Part shown: piece after piece, positions 15,063 to 27,099 of the stretch
Layout: every line of letters begins with the position of its first letter
Position numbering within the stretch: the first letter of the stretch is position 1
Assembly (NCBI GenBank): GCA_021821885.1
Contig: JAKARO010000022.1
Span: 1-33,541 of the forward strand
DNA length: 33,541 bases
Reading direction: 5' to 3'
Source: Pseudomonadota bacterium
GTDB taxonomy: Bacteria; Pseudomonadota; Gammaproteobacteria; Acidithiobacillales; Acidithiobacillaceae
Translations under genes and position numbers: made by a program
The notes under the pieces: model-generated
Databases searched by the model: none
Seen by the model: the letters and a program-made list of their open reading frames with translations, nothing else
Told to the model about the DNA's origin: nothing

Positions 15063-16720
15063 TGCTGCTGAAGATCCTCATGGAGAATGGAAGAGTGGGG
15101 ATGGGCACCGAGGGCCTGGCGCCAGATCTCGCGTGCTTCCGGGTGTCTGCCCAGGTCCCAGAGTACCTGGCCCAGGTGGTGGGCAACCACGGGACTGCTG
15201 CCAAGCGCTGCATGGGCCTCCTGCAGGTATTTGAGCGCCCGCTCCTGTCTGCCCTGGAGGTGGCAGAGCCAGCCCATGCTGTCCAGAATCCCGGGATCGT
15301 ATGGCGCAAGGCGGAGTGCCTTGCGGAGATATTCCGCAGCTTCTTCCATCTGTTTGTGGTGTTCCAGAAGGCTGTAGCCAAGGAAATTGTAGGACTGCGC
15401 GTTCGCGGGCTCCAGCCGGATGGCTTCCTGCAGGGCTGTTTCCATGGCGTCCTGGTCTCCCAGGTGCTCCGCAAGGACACCTTTTTCATACCAGAGCTCC
15501 CCATTCCGGGGAAGCCGCCGTATGCCGGTATCCAGCGCTTCGAGCGCCGCATGGGATTTCCCGGCTTCCTCAAGCAGCCTGGCCTCGAGGAGCGGGATTC
15601 GGGGATCTTCCGGATGGCCGGGAACCAGTCCTGCCAAAAGGTGCAGAACCTTTTTCTGCTGTCCGAGGTGAAACCTGCAGGCCAGGGCCTGCAGTCCTGC
15701 CCGGACGGCATAGGGCCCTTTGGGTATCTGGCTGAACCATCCTAGTGCCCGCTGCCAGTGATGCTCCTTCTCTGCAAGCCGGCCAAGATAGTATCGGGGA
15801 GCAATGGACCCGGGCAGAAGTTTCCGGGAGCCTGCCAGGGCGTGCCGGGCGATGCCAGGATTCCCCTGCTTCAGGGCCAGCACCCCGAGTGCCAGCTGGA
15901 TGCCGGGATTGTCCGGCATCTGTTCACCCAGCTGCCGGTATATCCGGTAGGCCTGCGCCATGCCACCCAGATGGAGGTACAGGCCGGCCTGGTACTGCCA
16001 GGCATGAATGGCACCAGGGTGGCGGCTGCTGAAGGTTCCGATCTGCTGCAGGGCTGCCTGTGTCTGCCCCTGAAGACGGAGGGATTCCGCCAGATAGATG
16101 GCGGCTTCCTGCCAGCCAGGCCGCAGGGCCAGTGCCCTGTGGAATTCGGGGGTGGCAGCGTCCGTCTGCCCCTGGAGCATGTCCAGTCTGCCCAGGGCAA
16201 AATGTGCCGTCGCATCCTCCGGATGGTGGAGGATAAAGCTGTGAAGGAGGCGCCGGGCATCTCCCGGGTGGCCATGCGTGCCGAGCAGCTCGGCAAGCTG
16301 CTCGGTGATCCGGGCGTTCTGCGGGAAACGGGCGGTCGCCGCCTGGAGGAGCCGGATGGCCTTCTGGTCCTGGCCGCTGGCCAGAAACAGCGCAGCTTCA
16401 TAGCGTGCCGCATCGGGATCTTCCGGATCCGCAAGGTGCCAGCGCTTTGCCCACGCCAGGGCTGCCCGCAGATCCCCAAGGCGCGCGGCGGCACGTGTGG
16501 CCGCGGCAAGGAGCTGGGGCTGTGGCATCAGGGAAAGGACTTTCTGCCAGGCGGGAATGGCCAGCCCCGGAACGCGGGCCTCACCCGCAAACTGGGCTAC
16601 CAGCAGGTAGTACAGGTCTCTCCCGGTCAGGAGGGTGCCGGCGGCACTGGTCCTCAGGGGGAGGCTGATCACCAGGCACAGTACCAGGCCCGCCGCCAAC
16701 CGCCAAAACGCCTTTGCCAT
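15059..16720 (-). CDS. Exported TPR-repeat protein
   Basis: The product is 553 residues from the ATG at 16720 (MAKAFWRLAAGLVLCLV). The N-terminus is a signal peptide ending near LRTSAAG. The rest is an array of about a dozen TPR units; examples are DATAHFALGRLDMLQGQTDA, NAQSYNFLGYSLLEHHKQME and PGILDSMGWLCHLQGRQERA. These make a superhelical protein-binding surface, probably periplasmic. The frame is open for about 400 more codons upstream, but that part is antisense to hemA. A homologous TPR gene commonly precedes lolB in beta- and gamma-proteobacteria, so a role in envelope assembly is reasonable but unproven. The stop overlaps the lolB start (ATGA). Confidence 0.85.
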   Translation of the reverse strand: MAKAFWRLAAGLVLCLVISLPLRTSAAGTLLTGRDLYYLLVAQFAGEARVPGLAIPAWQKVLSLMPQPQLLAAATRAAARLGDLRAALAWAKRWHLADPEDPDAARYEAALFLASGQDQKAIRLLQAATARFPQNARITEQLAELLGTHGHPGDARRLLHSFILHHPEDATAHFALGRLDMLQGQTDAATPEFHRALALRPGWQEAAIYLAESLRLQGQTQAALQQIGTFSSRHPGAIHAWQYQAGLYLHLGGMAQAYRIYRQLGEQMPDNPGIQLALGVLALKQGNPGIARHALAGSRKLLPGSIAPRYYLGRLAEKEHHWQRALGWFSQIPKGPYAVRAGLQALACRFHLGQQKKVLHLLAGLVPGHPEDPRIPLLEARLLEEAGKSHAALEALDTGIRRLPRNGELWYEKGVLAEHLGDQDAMETALQEAIRLEPANAQSYNFLGYSLLEHHKQMEEAAEYLRKALRLAPYDPGILDSMGWLCHLQGRQERALKYLQEAHAALGSSPVVAHHLGQVLWDLGRHPEAREIWRQALGAHPHSSILHEDLQQQ

Positions 16721-16751
16721 TCCTGTCTCTGCCTTCCCTGCAATGGAAGGC

Positions 16752-16780
16752 ACGATACCGCCAGTGGCAGTGGCTTGCAA
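16752..16780 (-). promoter_or_regulatory. Possible promoter of the TPR-lolB-ispE-prs operon
   Basis: On the minus strand, TTGCAA (16780-16775), a 17-nt spacer and TATCGT (16757-16752) each match the consensus at 4/6. The site lies in the 81-nt divergent gap with hemA, about 30 nt before the TPR start codon. Confidence 0.4.
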
Positions 16781-16801
16781 TCCTGTTCTCCCTCGGTGAG
16801 A

Positions 16802-18106
16802 ATGCCGCCTAATCATCGTCGCCCTGCAGGGACGGTCTGCGCCATTTTCTGCTTCGGTCTGAATCACCATAGTGCCCCCATAGAGGTCCGGGAAAAGGTC
16901 GCCTTTGCTCCAGAACAGCTGGAGCCGGCCTACAGGGATCTTCTGGCCCGCGATCTGGCCAGGGAAGCCCTCATTGTTTCCACCTGCAACCGCACCGAAA
17001 TCTATACCTTCGCCGGAAATGGCCCACAGGAAAAACGCATGCGGCAATGGCTCTGCGCTTTCCATGACGTGGACCCCGGGCAGATCGAGGGGCATGATTT
17101 TTCCTGCCACGACGGGGAAGCGGTCCAGCACCTGTTCCGGGTGGTCTGTGGGCTGGATTCCATGATTATTGGCGAGCCCCAGATTCTTGGCCAGGTGAAG
17201 GATGCCTACCAGATCGCTGCCGACAGCAGCAGTACCGGTCCGGTACTCAACCGTCTTCTTCACTGGGCGTTCCGGGTCGCCAAGCGGGTGCGCACCGAAA
17301 CGGCAATTGGCTCCGCTCCGGTGAGTGTGGCCTATGCAGCTGTGTCCCTGGCCAGGGAGATTCTCGGCGGGCTTCAGGACCGGTCCATTCTGCTGGTCGG
17401 TGCGGGGGAAACCATGGAGCTTGTGGCTACCCATCTGCGCGAACATGAAGTCGGTGGTTTTCTGGTTGCCAACCGCAGTCCGGAGCGGGCCAGAGCCCTG
17501 GCCGAAAAATTTTCGGGATCGGCCCATGGCCTGGAAGACATCCCCCGGCTCCTGTCCGGTGCCGACCTTCTGGTAAGCTGCACTGCCAGCAGCCAGCCCA
17601 TTCTCCCTGAAGAGATGGTCCGTCAGAGTCTTGCGGACCGCCAGGGCGGGAACCTTATGCTGCTGGATCTTGCGGTACCCCGCGATATTGATCCGGAAGC
17701 AGGCCGCCTTCCCGGCTGCCACCTCTATACCCTGGACGATCTCAGTGATATCGCCCAGGCCGGCATCCGGGCCCGGCGAGAAGCGGCAGCAGAGGCGGAG
17801 GAAATAATCCATCAGGAAGTCAGTGATTTTCAGCACTGGCGTGACAGTCTCGAGGTAATTCCGGCCATTCGCCGCCTGCGTGAACGGGTAGAGGCGGCGC
17901 GTCTCGCAGAGCTCCGCCGTTTCCGGCACTACCTGGATCAGGGGCAGGATCCCCAGGCCGTTCTGGATGCTTTTTCCAAGGCGTTAATGAACAAGATGCT
18001 GCACGATCCGATTTCCACGCTGCGCCAGCCCTGCCAGGAAGCGACAAGTGAGTCGCTGGTCGCCTCACTGGATATTCTTTTCCATCTGAGTGCTGCTGAG
18101 GGATGA
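16802..18106 (+). CDS. hemA: Glutamyl-tRNA reductase
   Basis: The product is 434 residues. It reduces glutamyl-tRNA(Glu) to glutamate-1-semialdehyde, the committed step of C5 tetrapyrrole synthesis. The catalytic cysteine is Cys62 in STCNRTEIY. The [20 protein letters not shown] block, the NADPH-binding [14 protein letters not shown], and the C-terminal dimerisation helices are present. The start [10 protein letters not shown] at 16802 has GGTGAG just upstream. The family core begins around residue 14 ([13 protein letters not shown]), so the N-terminus is slightly long. It is divergent from the TPR gene and heads a five-gene run; its stop overlaps the prfA start (ATGA). Confidence 0.96.
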   Translation: MPPNHRRPAGTVCAIFCFGLNHHSAPIEVREKVAFAPEQLEPAYRDLLARDLAREALIVSTCNRTEIYTFAGNGPQEKRMRQWLCAFHDVDPGQIEGHDFSCHDGEAVQHLFRVVCGLDSMIIGEPQILGQVKDAYQIAADSSSTGPVLNRLLHWAFRVAKRVRTETAIGSAPVSVAYAAVSLAREILGGLQDRSILLVGAGETMELVATHLREHEVGGFLVANRSPERARALAEKFSGSAHGLEDIPRLLSGADLLVSCTASSQPILPEEMVRQSLADRQGGNLMLLDLAVPRDIDPEAGRLPGCHLYTLDDLSDIAQAGIRARREAAAEAEEIIHQEVSDFQHWRDSLEVIPAIRRLRERVEAARLAELRRFRHYLDQGQDPQAVLDAFSKALMNKMLHDPISTLRQPCQEATSESLVASLDILFHLSAAEG

Positions 18107-19200
18107 GTCTGGGACCGCGCCTGAAGCGGCAGCTGGACCATCTGGGTTTTCGCGCCGAAGAGCTGGAGCGTGCCCTGGTCCAGCCGGAAGTGTCTGCTGA
18201 TCCCCAGCGTTTTCAGGCGCTGTCGAGGGAACTGGGGGAGATCCATCCCGTGCTCCTGCTGCTCCGGCGTCACGAAGCTCTCGACCGCCAGCGGGAAGAA
18301 GCCGTGCATCTGCTGCAGGAAAATCCAGACGCTGAACTGCGTGAGCTGGCGGAGGAAGAAGTCCGGTCGGTGGAAGAGGGCCTGTCTGCCCTGGAAGAGG
18401 AACTCCGTCTGCGCCTTCTTCCCCGCGATCCCAACGATGAGCGCAACGTGTTTCTGGAAATCCGGGCCGGTACCGGAGGGGAAGAGGCAGCCCTTTTTGC
18501 GGGGGACCTCGCACGCATGTACAGCCGTTATGCAGAAAACCGGGGATACCGCGCTGCCATTATCTCTGCCTCTGAATCGGAACGTGGCGGCTACCGGGAA
18601 ATCGTTCTTGAAATCAGTGGAAAAGGAGCCTATTCCCGGTTCAAGTTTGAGTCCGGTGGGCACCGGGTCCAGCGGATTCCGGAGACCGAAACCCAGGGCC
18701 GCATCCATACCTCGGCCTGTACGGTAGCGGTGATGCCGGAACTGGAAGAGGTCGATGCGGTGGAAATCAACCCGGCGGATTTGCGGGTTGATACCTTTCG
18801 TGCCAGTGGCGCTGGCGGACAGCATGTGAACAAGACGGACTCGGCCATCCGCATTACCCATCTTCCCTCCGGCCTTGTGGTCAGCTGCCAGGAAGACCGC
18901 TCCCAGCACAAAAACCGTGCCAAGGCCATGGCACTTCTCCAGTCCCGTCTGCAGGACATGGAACGCGAAAAGCAGCAGACGGCCACGGCACAGACCCGCA
19001 GGCTGCTGATTGGATCGGGGGACCGGTCGGAACGTATTCGCACCTATAATTTTCCCCAGGGGCGGGTTACGGACCACCGCATCAATCTGACGCTATACCG
19101 CCTGGAAGCGGTTCTGGCAGGCGATCTGGATGTCCTCGTAGAACCGCTGGTTCAGGAATACCAGGCAGATCTTCTGGAGAAACTGGGGGAAGATGCCTGA
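18103..19200 (+). CDS. prfA: Peptide chain release factor 1
   Basis: The product is 365 residues. It reads UAA and UAG stop codons and triggers peptide release. GGQ lies at 238-240 within [15 protein letters not shown], and the codon-recognition tripeptide of the PxT type is PET at 193-195. The usual RF1 start near [19 protein letters not shown] and the [21 protein letters not shown] block support the call. It overlaps hemA by 4 nt and the next gene, prmC, by 8 nt. hemA-prfA-prmC is a widespread order and prmC modifies this protein. Confidence 0.98.
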   Translation: MSLGPRLKRQLDHLGFRAEELERALVQPEVSADPQRFQALSRELGEIHPVLLLLRRHEALDRQREEAVHLLQENPDAELRELAEEEVRSVEEGLSALEEELRLRLLPRDPNDERNVFLEIRAGTGGEEAALFAGDLARMYSRYAENRGYRAAIISASESERGGYREIVLEISGKGAYSRFKFESGGHRVQRIPETETQGRIHTSACTVAVMPELEEVDAVEINPADLRVDTFRASGAGGQHVNKTDSAIRITHLPSGLVVSCQEDRSQHKNRAKAMALLQSRLQDMEREKQQTATAQTRRLLIGSGDRSERIRTYNFPQGRVTDHRINLTLYRLEAVLAGDLDVLVEPLVQEYQADLLEKLGEDA

Positions 19201-20077
19201 TTTCCTGGAGAAGCCTTCCGAAGAAGCCAGTGTTGCCCGCTGGCAGCGGTTTCTGGGGCTGGCCCTGACCCGCACGAGTGATCTCCCCGACCGGGAAGCC
19301 CAGTGGATCCTCCAGGCCGTACTTGGCTGGAATGGAACGGATCTGTTCCGCTACGCCGGATGCCCGCTGCCGGCATCTGCCGGTCCTGCCATCACGGATA
19401 TCCTTTGCCGGCGCCTGCAGGGGGAGCCCCTGGCCTACTGCCTGGGCAGATGGTCCTTCATGGATCTGGATCTCCAGGTGTCTCCCGATGTCCTCATTCC
19501 AAGACCGGATACGGAAACCCTGGTCCGCTGGGCCATCGGGCAGATTCCACCCGGCAAACCGTGGCGTGTCCTGGATCTTGGTACCGGGTCTGGAGCGGTG
19601 GCGCTGGCCATCGCCCATGCCCGGCCAGAGACGGAAATCTGGGCGGTTGAACAGAGCGCGGAAGCCCTGGGGATCGCAAGGAAAAACGGGGAAATTCTGG
19701 GGCTCCATGTCCGCTGGTGCTGCGGCGACTGGTGCGCCCCTCTGCCAGGAGATCTCGGCTTTGACCTGGTCGTCGCCAACCCTCCCTATCTGGCGGATTC
19801 GGATCCCCATCTGGAGGGACTATGCCATGAGCCCCGTATGGCCCTGGTGTCCGGGCCGGAAGGGAATGAGTGTTTTGGTGCGATTCTGGAACAGGTCCGG
19901 CCCCATCTCCAGCCCAATACCCGGCTTGCCCTGGAGCATGGCTGTGACCAGGGCAGATCCGTACGGGGTCTCCTCCAGCAGTATGGCTGGGATGAAATTT
20001 TCACTCTGGGCGACCTGGCGGGAAGAGACCGTGTAAGCGGTGGCATCTGGAAGAGGCAGAATGCCGGAGCTGCCTGA
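19193..20077 (+). CDS. prmC: Release factor glutamine methyltransferase
   Basis: The product is 294 residues. It methylates the glutamine of the GGQ motif in RF1 and RF2 using S-adenosylmethionine. The SAM-binding motif is [15 protein letters not shown] and the catalytic NPPY is at 196-199. The PrmC-specific stretch before the methyltransferase domain ([14 protein letters not shown]) is present. The start overlaps prfA by 8 nt and the end overlaps mutM by 17 nt. The C-terminus after [12 protein letters not shown] carries a short tail beyond the family's usual end, where the mutM ribosome site lies. Confidence 0.96.
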   Translation: MPDFLEKPSEEASVARWQRFLGLALTRTSDLPDREAQWILQAVLGWNGTDLFRYAGCPLPASAGPAITDILCRRLQGEPLAYCLGRWSFMDLDLQVSPDVLIPRPDTETLVRWAIGQIPPGKPWRVLDLGTGSGAVALAIAHARPETEIWAVEQSAEALGIARKNGEILGLHVRWCCGDWCAPLPGDLGFDLVVANPPYLADSDPHLEGLCHEPRMALVSGPEGNECFGAILEQVRPHLQPNTRLALEHGCDQGRSVRGLLQQYGWDEIFTLGDLAGRDRVSGGIWKRQNAGAA

Positions 20078-20873
20078 AGTCGAGGTTGCGCGGCAGGGAA
20101 TCGCTCCCCATGTCGAAGGGCGGAAGATTGCTGGTGCTGCCGTGCGGGATGGCCGGTTGCGCCAGCCAGTCAACCCCGATTTCTCCAGGCGAATCGAAGG
20201 CCAGAAGCTGCAGGTGCTCTGGCGGCGGGGAAAATACCTGGTCGGTGATCTGGAGCAGGGTCAGCTACTGATCCATCTGGGCATGAGCGGGCACCTGCGG
20301 ATTCTGTCTTCCCAGACACCACCGGCTGCCCATGACCATGTGGATATCCATTTTGCAGGAGAAATCTGTCTCCGCTTCCATGACCCCCGGCGCTTCGGCC
20401 TGATCCTCTGGGGGGAAGATTTCCGTACGCATCCACTACTCCGGAACCTGGGGCCAGAACCTCTCGGTCCGGATTTTTCCGGATCCCACCTGTTTCGGCG
20501 CAGCCGGGGACGCACGCAGGCCGTGAAGGCTTTTCTCATGGATGCCCAGACCGTGGTGGGCGTCGGCAATATCTACGCCAATGAATCCCTTTTTCTGGCC
20601 GGCCTTGATCCCAGGCGTCCGGCTGGCGGACTGGGACTGACGCAATGCCGGCGACTGGCTGCATCGGTCAGGGAAGTCCTGTCGGAGGCCATAGCACAGG
20701 GCGGCACGACCCTGCGGGATTTTGCAAGACCGGATGGCAGAAACGGGTATTTTCGACTATCTCTGCGTGTGTATGGAAAAGAGGGGGAGCCATGCCCCCG
20801 CTGTGCGCGTCCACTGGCGGGACTGCGGATCGGTGGGCGGGCTTCCGTTTTCTGCACCCACTGCCAGCGCTAG
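20061..20873 (+). CDS. mutM: Formamidopyrimidine-DNA glycosylase (8-oxoguanine repair)
   Basis: The product is 270 residues. It excises 8-oxoguanine and formamidopyrimidines and cleaves the abasic site. The N-terminal PELPEVE gives the catalytic proline (Pro2 in the precursor) and Glu3, and Lys58 (RRGKYL) is the conserved lysine. The helix-two-turn-helix VVGVGNIYANESLF and the C-terminal zinc finger with cysteines 245, 248, 265 and 268 are intact. The start at 20061 is fixed by the need for MPELPEVE; a longer frame from 20040 is not used. It lies inside the prmC 3' end and 13 nt before the dynamin-like gene. Confidence 0.98.
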   Translation: MPELPEVEVARQGIAPHVEGRKIAGAAVRDGRLRQPVNPDFSRRIEGQKLQVLWRRGKYLVGDLEQGQLLIHLGMSGHLRILSSQTPPAAHDHVDIHFAGEICLRFHDPRRFGLILWGEDFRTHPLLRNLGPEPLGPDFSGSHLFRRSRGRTQAVKAFLMDAQTVVGVGNIYANESLFLAGLDPRRPAGGLGLTQCRRLAASVREVLSEAIAQGGTTLRDFARPDGRNGYFRLSLRVYGKEGEPCPRCARPLAGLRIGGRASVFCTHCQR

Positions 20874-20886
20874 TGTCCGGAGAAAC

Positions 20887-23655
<2,769 letters not shown>

Positions 23656-23659
<4 letters not shown>

Positions 23660-24222
23660 TGGTTCTCCGGCTGGTAATGGATAAGGGCATAATGGCTTTT
23701 GCCACAGTGTCCCTGGCGGTAGAGGGTCCATGGCGCGGGCAGTTCCGTGGAGGACCACTGCTCTGCGGCCGAGCTTTCCAGGTACACCCATCCGGCGGGA
23801 CGCAGTGGCCCGCCGTTTCTGAGGATATAGGGTGCCAGGCGCTGTGGCCAGCCCTGCCCAAAAGGGGGATCCAGCAGGATCAGGTCGTAGACCCCGGTCT
23901 GGTTCCCGAGAAGGTGAAGGGCATCCCGGTCGGCCAGACAGCCGGGGTCCAGGCCGCACAGCTGGAGATTGCGCAGAAGACCCTGGCGGTGCCCGGGATC
24001 TTTCTCGGCAAAATGCACCACGCCGGCGCCCCGGGACCAGGCCTCCAGACCCAGGGCTCCGCTCCCGGCAAAAAGATCGAGGACGGCTGCGCCCGCAAGA
24101 TGGGGGCCAAGCCAGTTGAAAAGGCGCTCGCGGACGACGCCCGGGGTGGGGCGGATGCTGCTGTCTCTCGGGGTCCAGAGCTGGCGTCCCCGGCAGCGCC
24201 CGGCAATGATCCGGATGCTCAG
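23656..24222 (-). CDS. rsmD: 16S rRNA (guanine-966-N2)-methyltransferase, apparent CTG start
   Basis: From CTG at 24222 the product is 188 residues, the normal length. It begins LSIRIIAGRCRGRQL (Met in place of the first Leu when initiating), matching the family N-terminus IRIIAG-x-RGR. The SAM motif is DLFAGSGALGLEA (49-61) and the catalytic motif is LLDPPFG (DPPF at 118-121). It methylates G966 of 16S rRNA. No ATG, GTG or TTG lies in frame before the conserved N-terminus, and AGGA sits 4 nt before the CTG. An internal GTG at 24021 would remove the whole SAM motif and is not credible. It overlaps coaD by 4 nt and is divergent from ftsY. Confidence 0.88.
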
Positions 24223-24249
24223 GTGTTCCTGCCCCCCCGATCCTGCGGA

Positions 24250-24278
24250 TTGTTCCCCGCCGCCCTTCGGGGGATAAT
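24250..24278 (+). promoter_or_regulatory. Possible promoter of ftsYEX
   Basis: TTGTTC (24250-24255), a 17-nt spacer and GATAAT (24273-24278). The -10 is good (5/6) and the -35 weak. It lies in the rsmD/ftsY divergent gap, about 35 nt before the ftsY start. Confidence 0.4.
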
Positions 24279-24312
24279 GGGATAGATCATGTCTGGAGGT
24301 TGACCCGAAACC

Positions 24313-25422
24313 ATGGTTTTACAATGGTTGAAGCGTAACAAAAGCCCAGCTGCAGGGGAATCTCCCGGATCTGCCGGGGAAGGCGATGGTGGGGGATCCG
24401 CATGTACTGGGGATACCGGAGAATCCCTCGACCCCGGAATCTTGCCCGCCAGCCTGCCGGAAAATCCGCCATCTCCCGGGAACCCGGCGGCAGCCAGAAA
24501 AGGCTTTCTGTCCCGCCTGCGGGAGGGGCTGGACCGGAGCCGGGACCAGCTTGTTTCCGGTATGGAGCGAATCCTGCTTGGCAGGAAAGCCATTGACGGG
24601 GAACTGCTGGAAGATCTGGAGGCCCTTCTGCTCCAGGCAGACATGGGCATGGAGGCCACGCGCCAGATCATGGACCAGGTGACCCGGCAGGTGGAGCGAC
24701 GGGAACTGGCCGATCCGGCAGCCCTCAGGTCGGCCATCCGCGAAGCGCTCCTTGAAATTCTCCGGCCCCATGTCCAGGAGTGGGTCCCCACAAAGGGCCG
24801 GACCCAGGTGCTGCTCATGGTGGGCATCAATGGGGCGGGGAAAACCACGACCATAGGAAAACTGGCTGCCCGCTGGAAATCGGAGGGTTTCAGTGTTCTT
24901 CTGGGGGCCGGTGACACGTTCCGCGCCGCTGCCGTCGAGCAGCTGCAGGGGTGGGGGCAGAAAGTGCAGGTCCCGGTCGTCGCCCAGGGCAGCGGAGCCG
25001 ACAGCGCCTCCGTCCTGTTCGACGCCTTTTCTGCCGCGAGGGCGCGGAGCGTGGATGTCCTGATTGCGGATACGGCCGGCCGTCTGCATACCCAGGGCCA
25101 CCTTATGGAAGAGCTCCGGAAGGTCAAGCGTGTGCTCACCAAGCAGGACCCGTCGGCTCCCCAGGAAATCTGGCTGGTACTGGATGCGGGTACGGGCCAG
25201 AACGCCCTGCGCCAGGTAAAGGAATTTCATGAAGCGGTGGGGCTCACGGGCATCTGTATCACCAAGCTGGACGGTACGGCAAAGGGGGGCATGGTTGCGG
25301 CCATCGCCAGCACGCTCCCGCTCCCGATCCGTTTTGTCGGGGTAGGCGAGGGAGTGGACGACCTGCGTCCCTTTGATGCCGAAGCTTTTGTAGACGCCCT
25401 TTTTTCGGGATCCGGTGCATGA
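24313..25422 (+). CDS. ftsY: Signal recognition particle receptor FtsY
   Basis: The product is 369 residues. It docks SRP-ribosome complexes at the inner membrane for cotranslational insertion. After a short Gly/Pro/acidic N-terminal region (residues 8-60; shorter than the E. coli A domain) come the N-domain helices and the SRP GTPase G domain: G1 GINGAGKTTT (171-180), DTFRAAA, DTAGR, TKLDGTAKGG and the closing GVGEGVDDLRPF. The start MVLQWLKRNK is basic and amphipathic, suiting membrane contact. A GGAGG lies slightly far (14 nt) upstream. Its stop overlaps ftsE (ATGA). ftsY-ftsE-ftsX-rpoH is the classical proteobacterial order. Confidence 0.97.
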   Translation: MVLQWLKRNKSPAAGESPGSAGEGDGGGSACTGDTGESLDPGILPASLPENPPSPGNPAAARKGFLSRLREGLDRSRDQLVSGMERILLGRKAIDGELLEDLEALLLQADMGMEATRQIMDQVTRQVERRELADPAALRSAIREALLEILRPHVQEWVPTKGRTQVLLMVGINGAGKTTTIGKLAARWKSEGFSVLLGAGDTFRAAAVEQLQGWGQKVQVPVVAQGSGADSASVLFDAFSAARARSVDVLIADTAGRLHTQGHLMEELRKVKRVLTKQDPSAPQEIWLVLDAGTGQNALRQVKEFHEAVGLTGICITKLDGTAKGGMVAAIASTLPLPIRFVGVGEGVDDLRPFDAEAFVDALFSGSGA

Positions 25423-26087
25423 TCGAATTTGTCAACGTCACCAAGCATTATCCTGGCCGCCGCCATGTTCTGCGGGAAGTGAACCTGCGGCTTGGCCAGG
25501 GGGAAATGGCCCTGCTTACAGGGCCTTCCGGAGCCGGCAAGAGTACCCTTCTCAAGCTGCTGACCCGTCTGGAAGACGTGAGTCACGGAACCCTTATGGT
25601 CGGAGGTATCGATCTGGCCACGTTGCGGCGCCGGCACATTCCGGCCTACCGTCGCCGGATTGGGGTTGTCTTCCAGGACCACAAGCTGCTCATGGACCGG
25701 GACATTTTTTCGAATGTCGCGCTTACCCTGCAGGTGGCCGGAGTGTCTGGCCGGCTGGTGGAAAGCCGGGTCCGGGCAGCCCTGGAGAGAGTCGGGCTTG
25801 GAGACCGCTGCCGGGAATTCCCGGAGACCCTTTCCGGAGGAGAACAGCAGCGGGTAGGAATTGCCCGTGCCATTGTCCACACCCCAGAAATCCTGCTGGC
25901 GGATGAGCCTACCGGCAACCTGGATCCTGCCCTGAGTACGGAGATCCTGGATCTGTTCCGCGATTTCCATCACCATGGCACCACCGTGCTGGTGGCTACC
26001 CATGACCAGGCGCAGGTAGAGCGTCTCGGCATGCCGGTCCTGCATCTGGAGCACGGGCGGCTGATGGTGCCAAAGGAGCTTTCGTGA
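25419..26087 (+). CDS. ftsE: Cell division ATP-binding protein FtsE
   Basis: The product is 222 residues, a single ABC ATPase domain. Walker A is GPSGAGKST, the signature LSGGEQQR, Walker B ILLADEPTGNLD, and the switch histidine lies in VLVATHD. With FtsX it forms a divisome complex that activates peptidoglycan hydrolases at the septum rather than transporting a substrate. It overlaps ftsY by 4 nt and ftsX by 4 nt (GTGA). Confidence 0.97.
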   Translation: MIEFVNVTKHYPGRRHVLREVNLRLGQGEMALLTGPSGAGKSTLLKLLTRLEDVSHGTLMVGGIDLATLRRRHIPAYRRRIGVVFQDHKLLMDRDIFSNVALTLQVAGVSGRLVESRVRAALERVGLGDRCREFPETLSGGEQQRVGIARAIVHTPEILLADEPTGNLDPALSTEILDLFRDFHHHGTTVLVATHDQAQVERLGMPVLHLEHGRLMVPKELS

Positions 26088-26989
26088 ACCTCCATGTCCG
26101 CATTCAGGCCCTGCGCAATGCCCGGGATACCCTGCTCCGGCAGCCTGCGGCGACGCTCCTGACCATTCTCGCCCTGTCGGTGGTTCTGGCGCTTCCCGTA
26201 GGGCTTTTTACGGTTCTGGGGAACCTGCAGAATCTTTTGGGCCACTGGCGCAACCAGGCCCAGATTTCTCTCTACCTGCACAGAAACGCGGGACCCGAGG
26301 CCACTGCCAGACTCCAGGCGCGCCTGGAACGCAGTCCGGGTGTCGTAGGCGTACGGTATGTGGACCAGACTGAGGCCCTGGCAGAATTCCAGCACTATTC
26401 GGGGATGACGGCCGCCATCCGGACCCTGGGAGAAAATCCCCTGCCTGCCTCACTGATCGTGGAACTCGATCCCCTTGCACAGAGTCCACAAAGCCTGGCG
26501 GCGAGTGTTCAGCGGTGGAGCCAGGATCCCGCCGTTGCGAGTGCCCAGTCGGACCTTCAGTGGGTTGCGCGGCTGCAGGCGATAGTCTATCTGGGCACCC
26601 GGGCTGTCTGGGCCCTGGCCCTTCTTCTGGCCCTTGGCGCCGTGCTGGTCATGGGCAATACCATCCGGCTGCATATTGCCCAGCGGCGGGATGAGATTGA
26701 TATCAGTGCCCTGGTGGGAGCTACGCGCAGCTTCATCCGGCGCCCGTTCCTGTATCAGGGACTGATCCAGGGCGTTCTGGCAGGTGCCCTGGCCTGGCTG
26801 ATCGTGACGGCTGCCATCTGGTATCTCCAGGGTCCGGTAACCCGGCTGGCCACTCTTTATGGCACCCGGTTTCCCCTGGTCGGCCTGACCCCTGGGCAGG
26901 GCCTGGCCCTGGTCGGCCTGAGTGCTTTTCTGGGCTGGCTTGGTTCCCGGTTGGCCGTGGGGCGCCATCTGGACAATACTTTCTCTTGA
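26084..26989 (+). CDS. ftsX: Cell division protein FtsX
   Basis: The product is 301 residues, starting at GTG with AAGGAG 7 nt upstream. It has an N-terminal transmembrane helix (about residues 22-46), a periplasmic domain with the FtsX-typical VRYVDQTEALAEF and LPASLIVEL stretches, and three further helices in the C-terminal half. This is the FtsX/MacB-type permease layout. It is the inner-membrane partner of FtsE. Its stop codon lies within the predicted heat-shock promoter of rpoH. Confidence 0.95.
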   Translation: MNLHVRIQALRNARDTLLRQPAATLLTILALSVVLALPVGLFTVLGNLQNLLGHWRNQAQISLYLHRNAGPEATARLQARLERSPGVVGVRYVDQTEALAEFQHYSGMTAAIRTLGENPLPASLIVELDPLAQSPQSLAASVQRWSQDPAVASAQSDLQWVARLQAIVYLGTRAVWALALLLALGAVLVMGNTIRLHIAQRRDEIDISALVGATRSFIRRPFLYQGLIQGVLAGALAWLIVTAAIWYLQGPVTRLATLYGTRFPLVGLTPGQGLALVGLSAFLGWLGSRLAVGRHLDNTFS

Positions 26990-27013
26990 AAAGGGCAGAC
27001 CAGACATCCATAT
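26985..27013 (+). promoter_or_regulatory. Sigma-32 (heat-shock) type promoter of rpoH
   Basis: CTTGAAA (26985-26991) is the exact sigma-32 -35 core. After 14 nt comes ATCCATAT (27006-27013), which matches CCCCATnT at all but the first two positions. The -35 overlaps the ftsX stop codon. Transcription would start near 27020, about 80 nt before rpoH. The match to a housekeeping promoter is poorer, because the best -10-like hexamer (TATAGC) is 19 nt away from TTGAAA. Confidence 0.55.
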
Positions 27014-27099
27014 AGCCAGGACATCCCGGGTTCCTGGGGGCAGAACAAAACCTTCTCCCTTTTTGCTGGTCTAACCGCATGGGATTGTGGAGGATTTCG

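Noticed and set aside
15758-16801. Long plus-strand open frame continuous with hemA, suggesting a 782-residue fusion
   Set aside because: The upstream part is antisense to the TPR gene, has no domain pattern, and the HemA family N-terminus begins at about 16840. ATG 16802 is the plausible start.
16721-17929. Minus-strand open frame extending the TPR protein by about 400 residues
   Set aside because: It is antisense to hemA. The real protein starts with a clear signal peptide at 16720 and a promoter-like pair precedes it.
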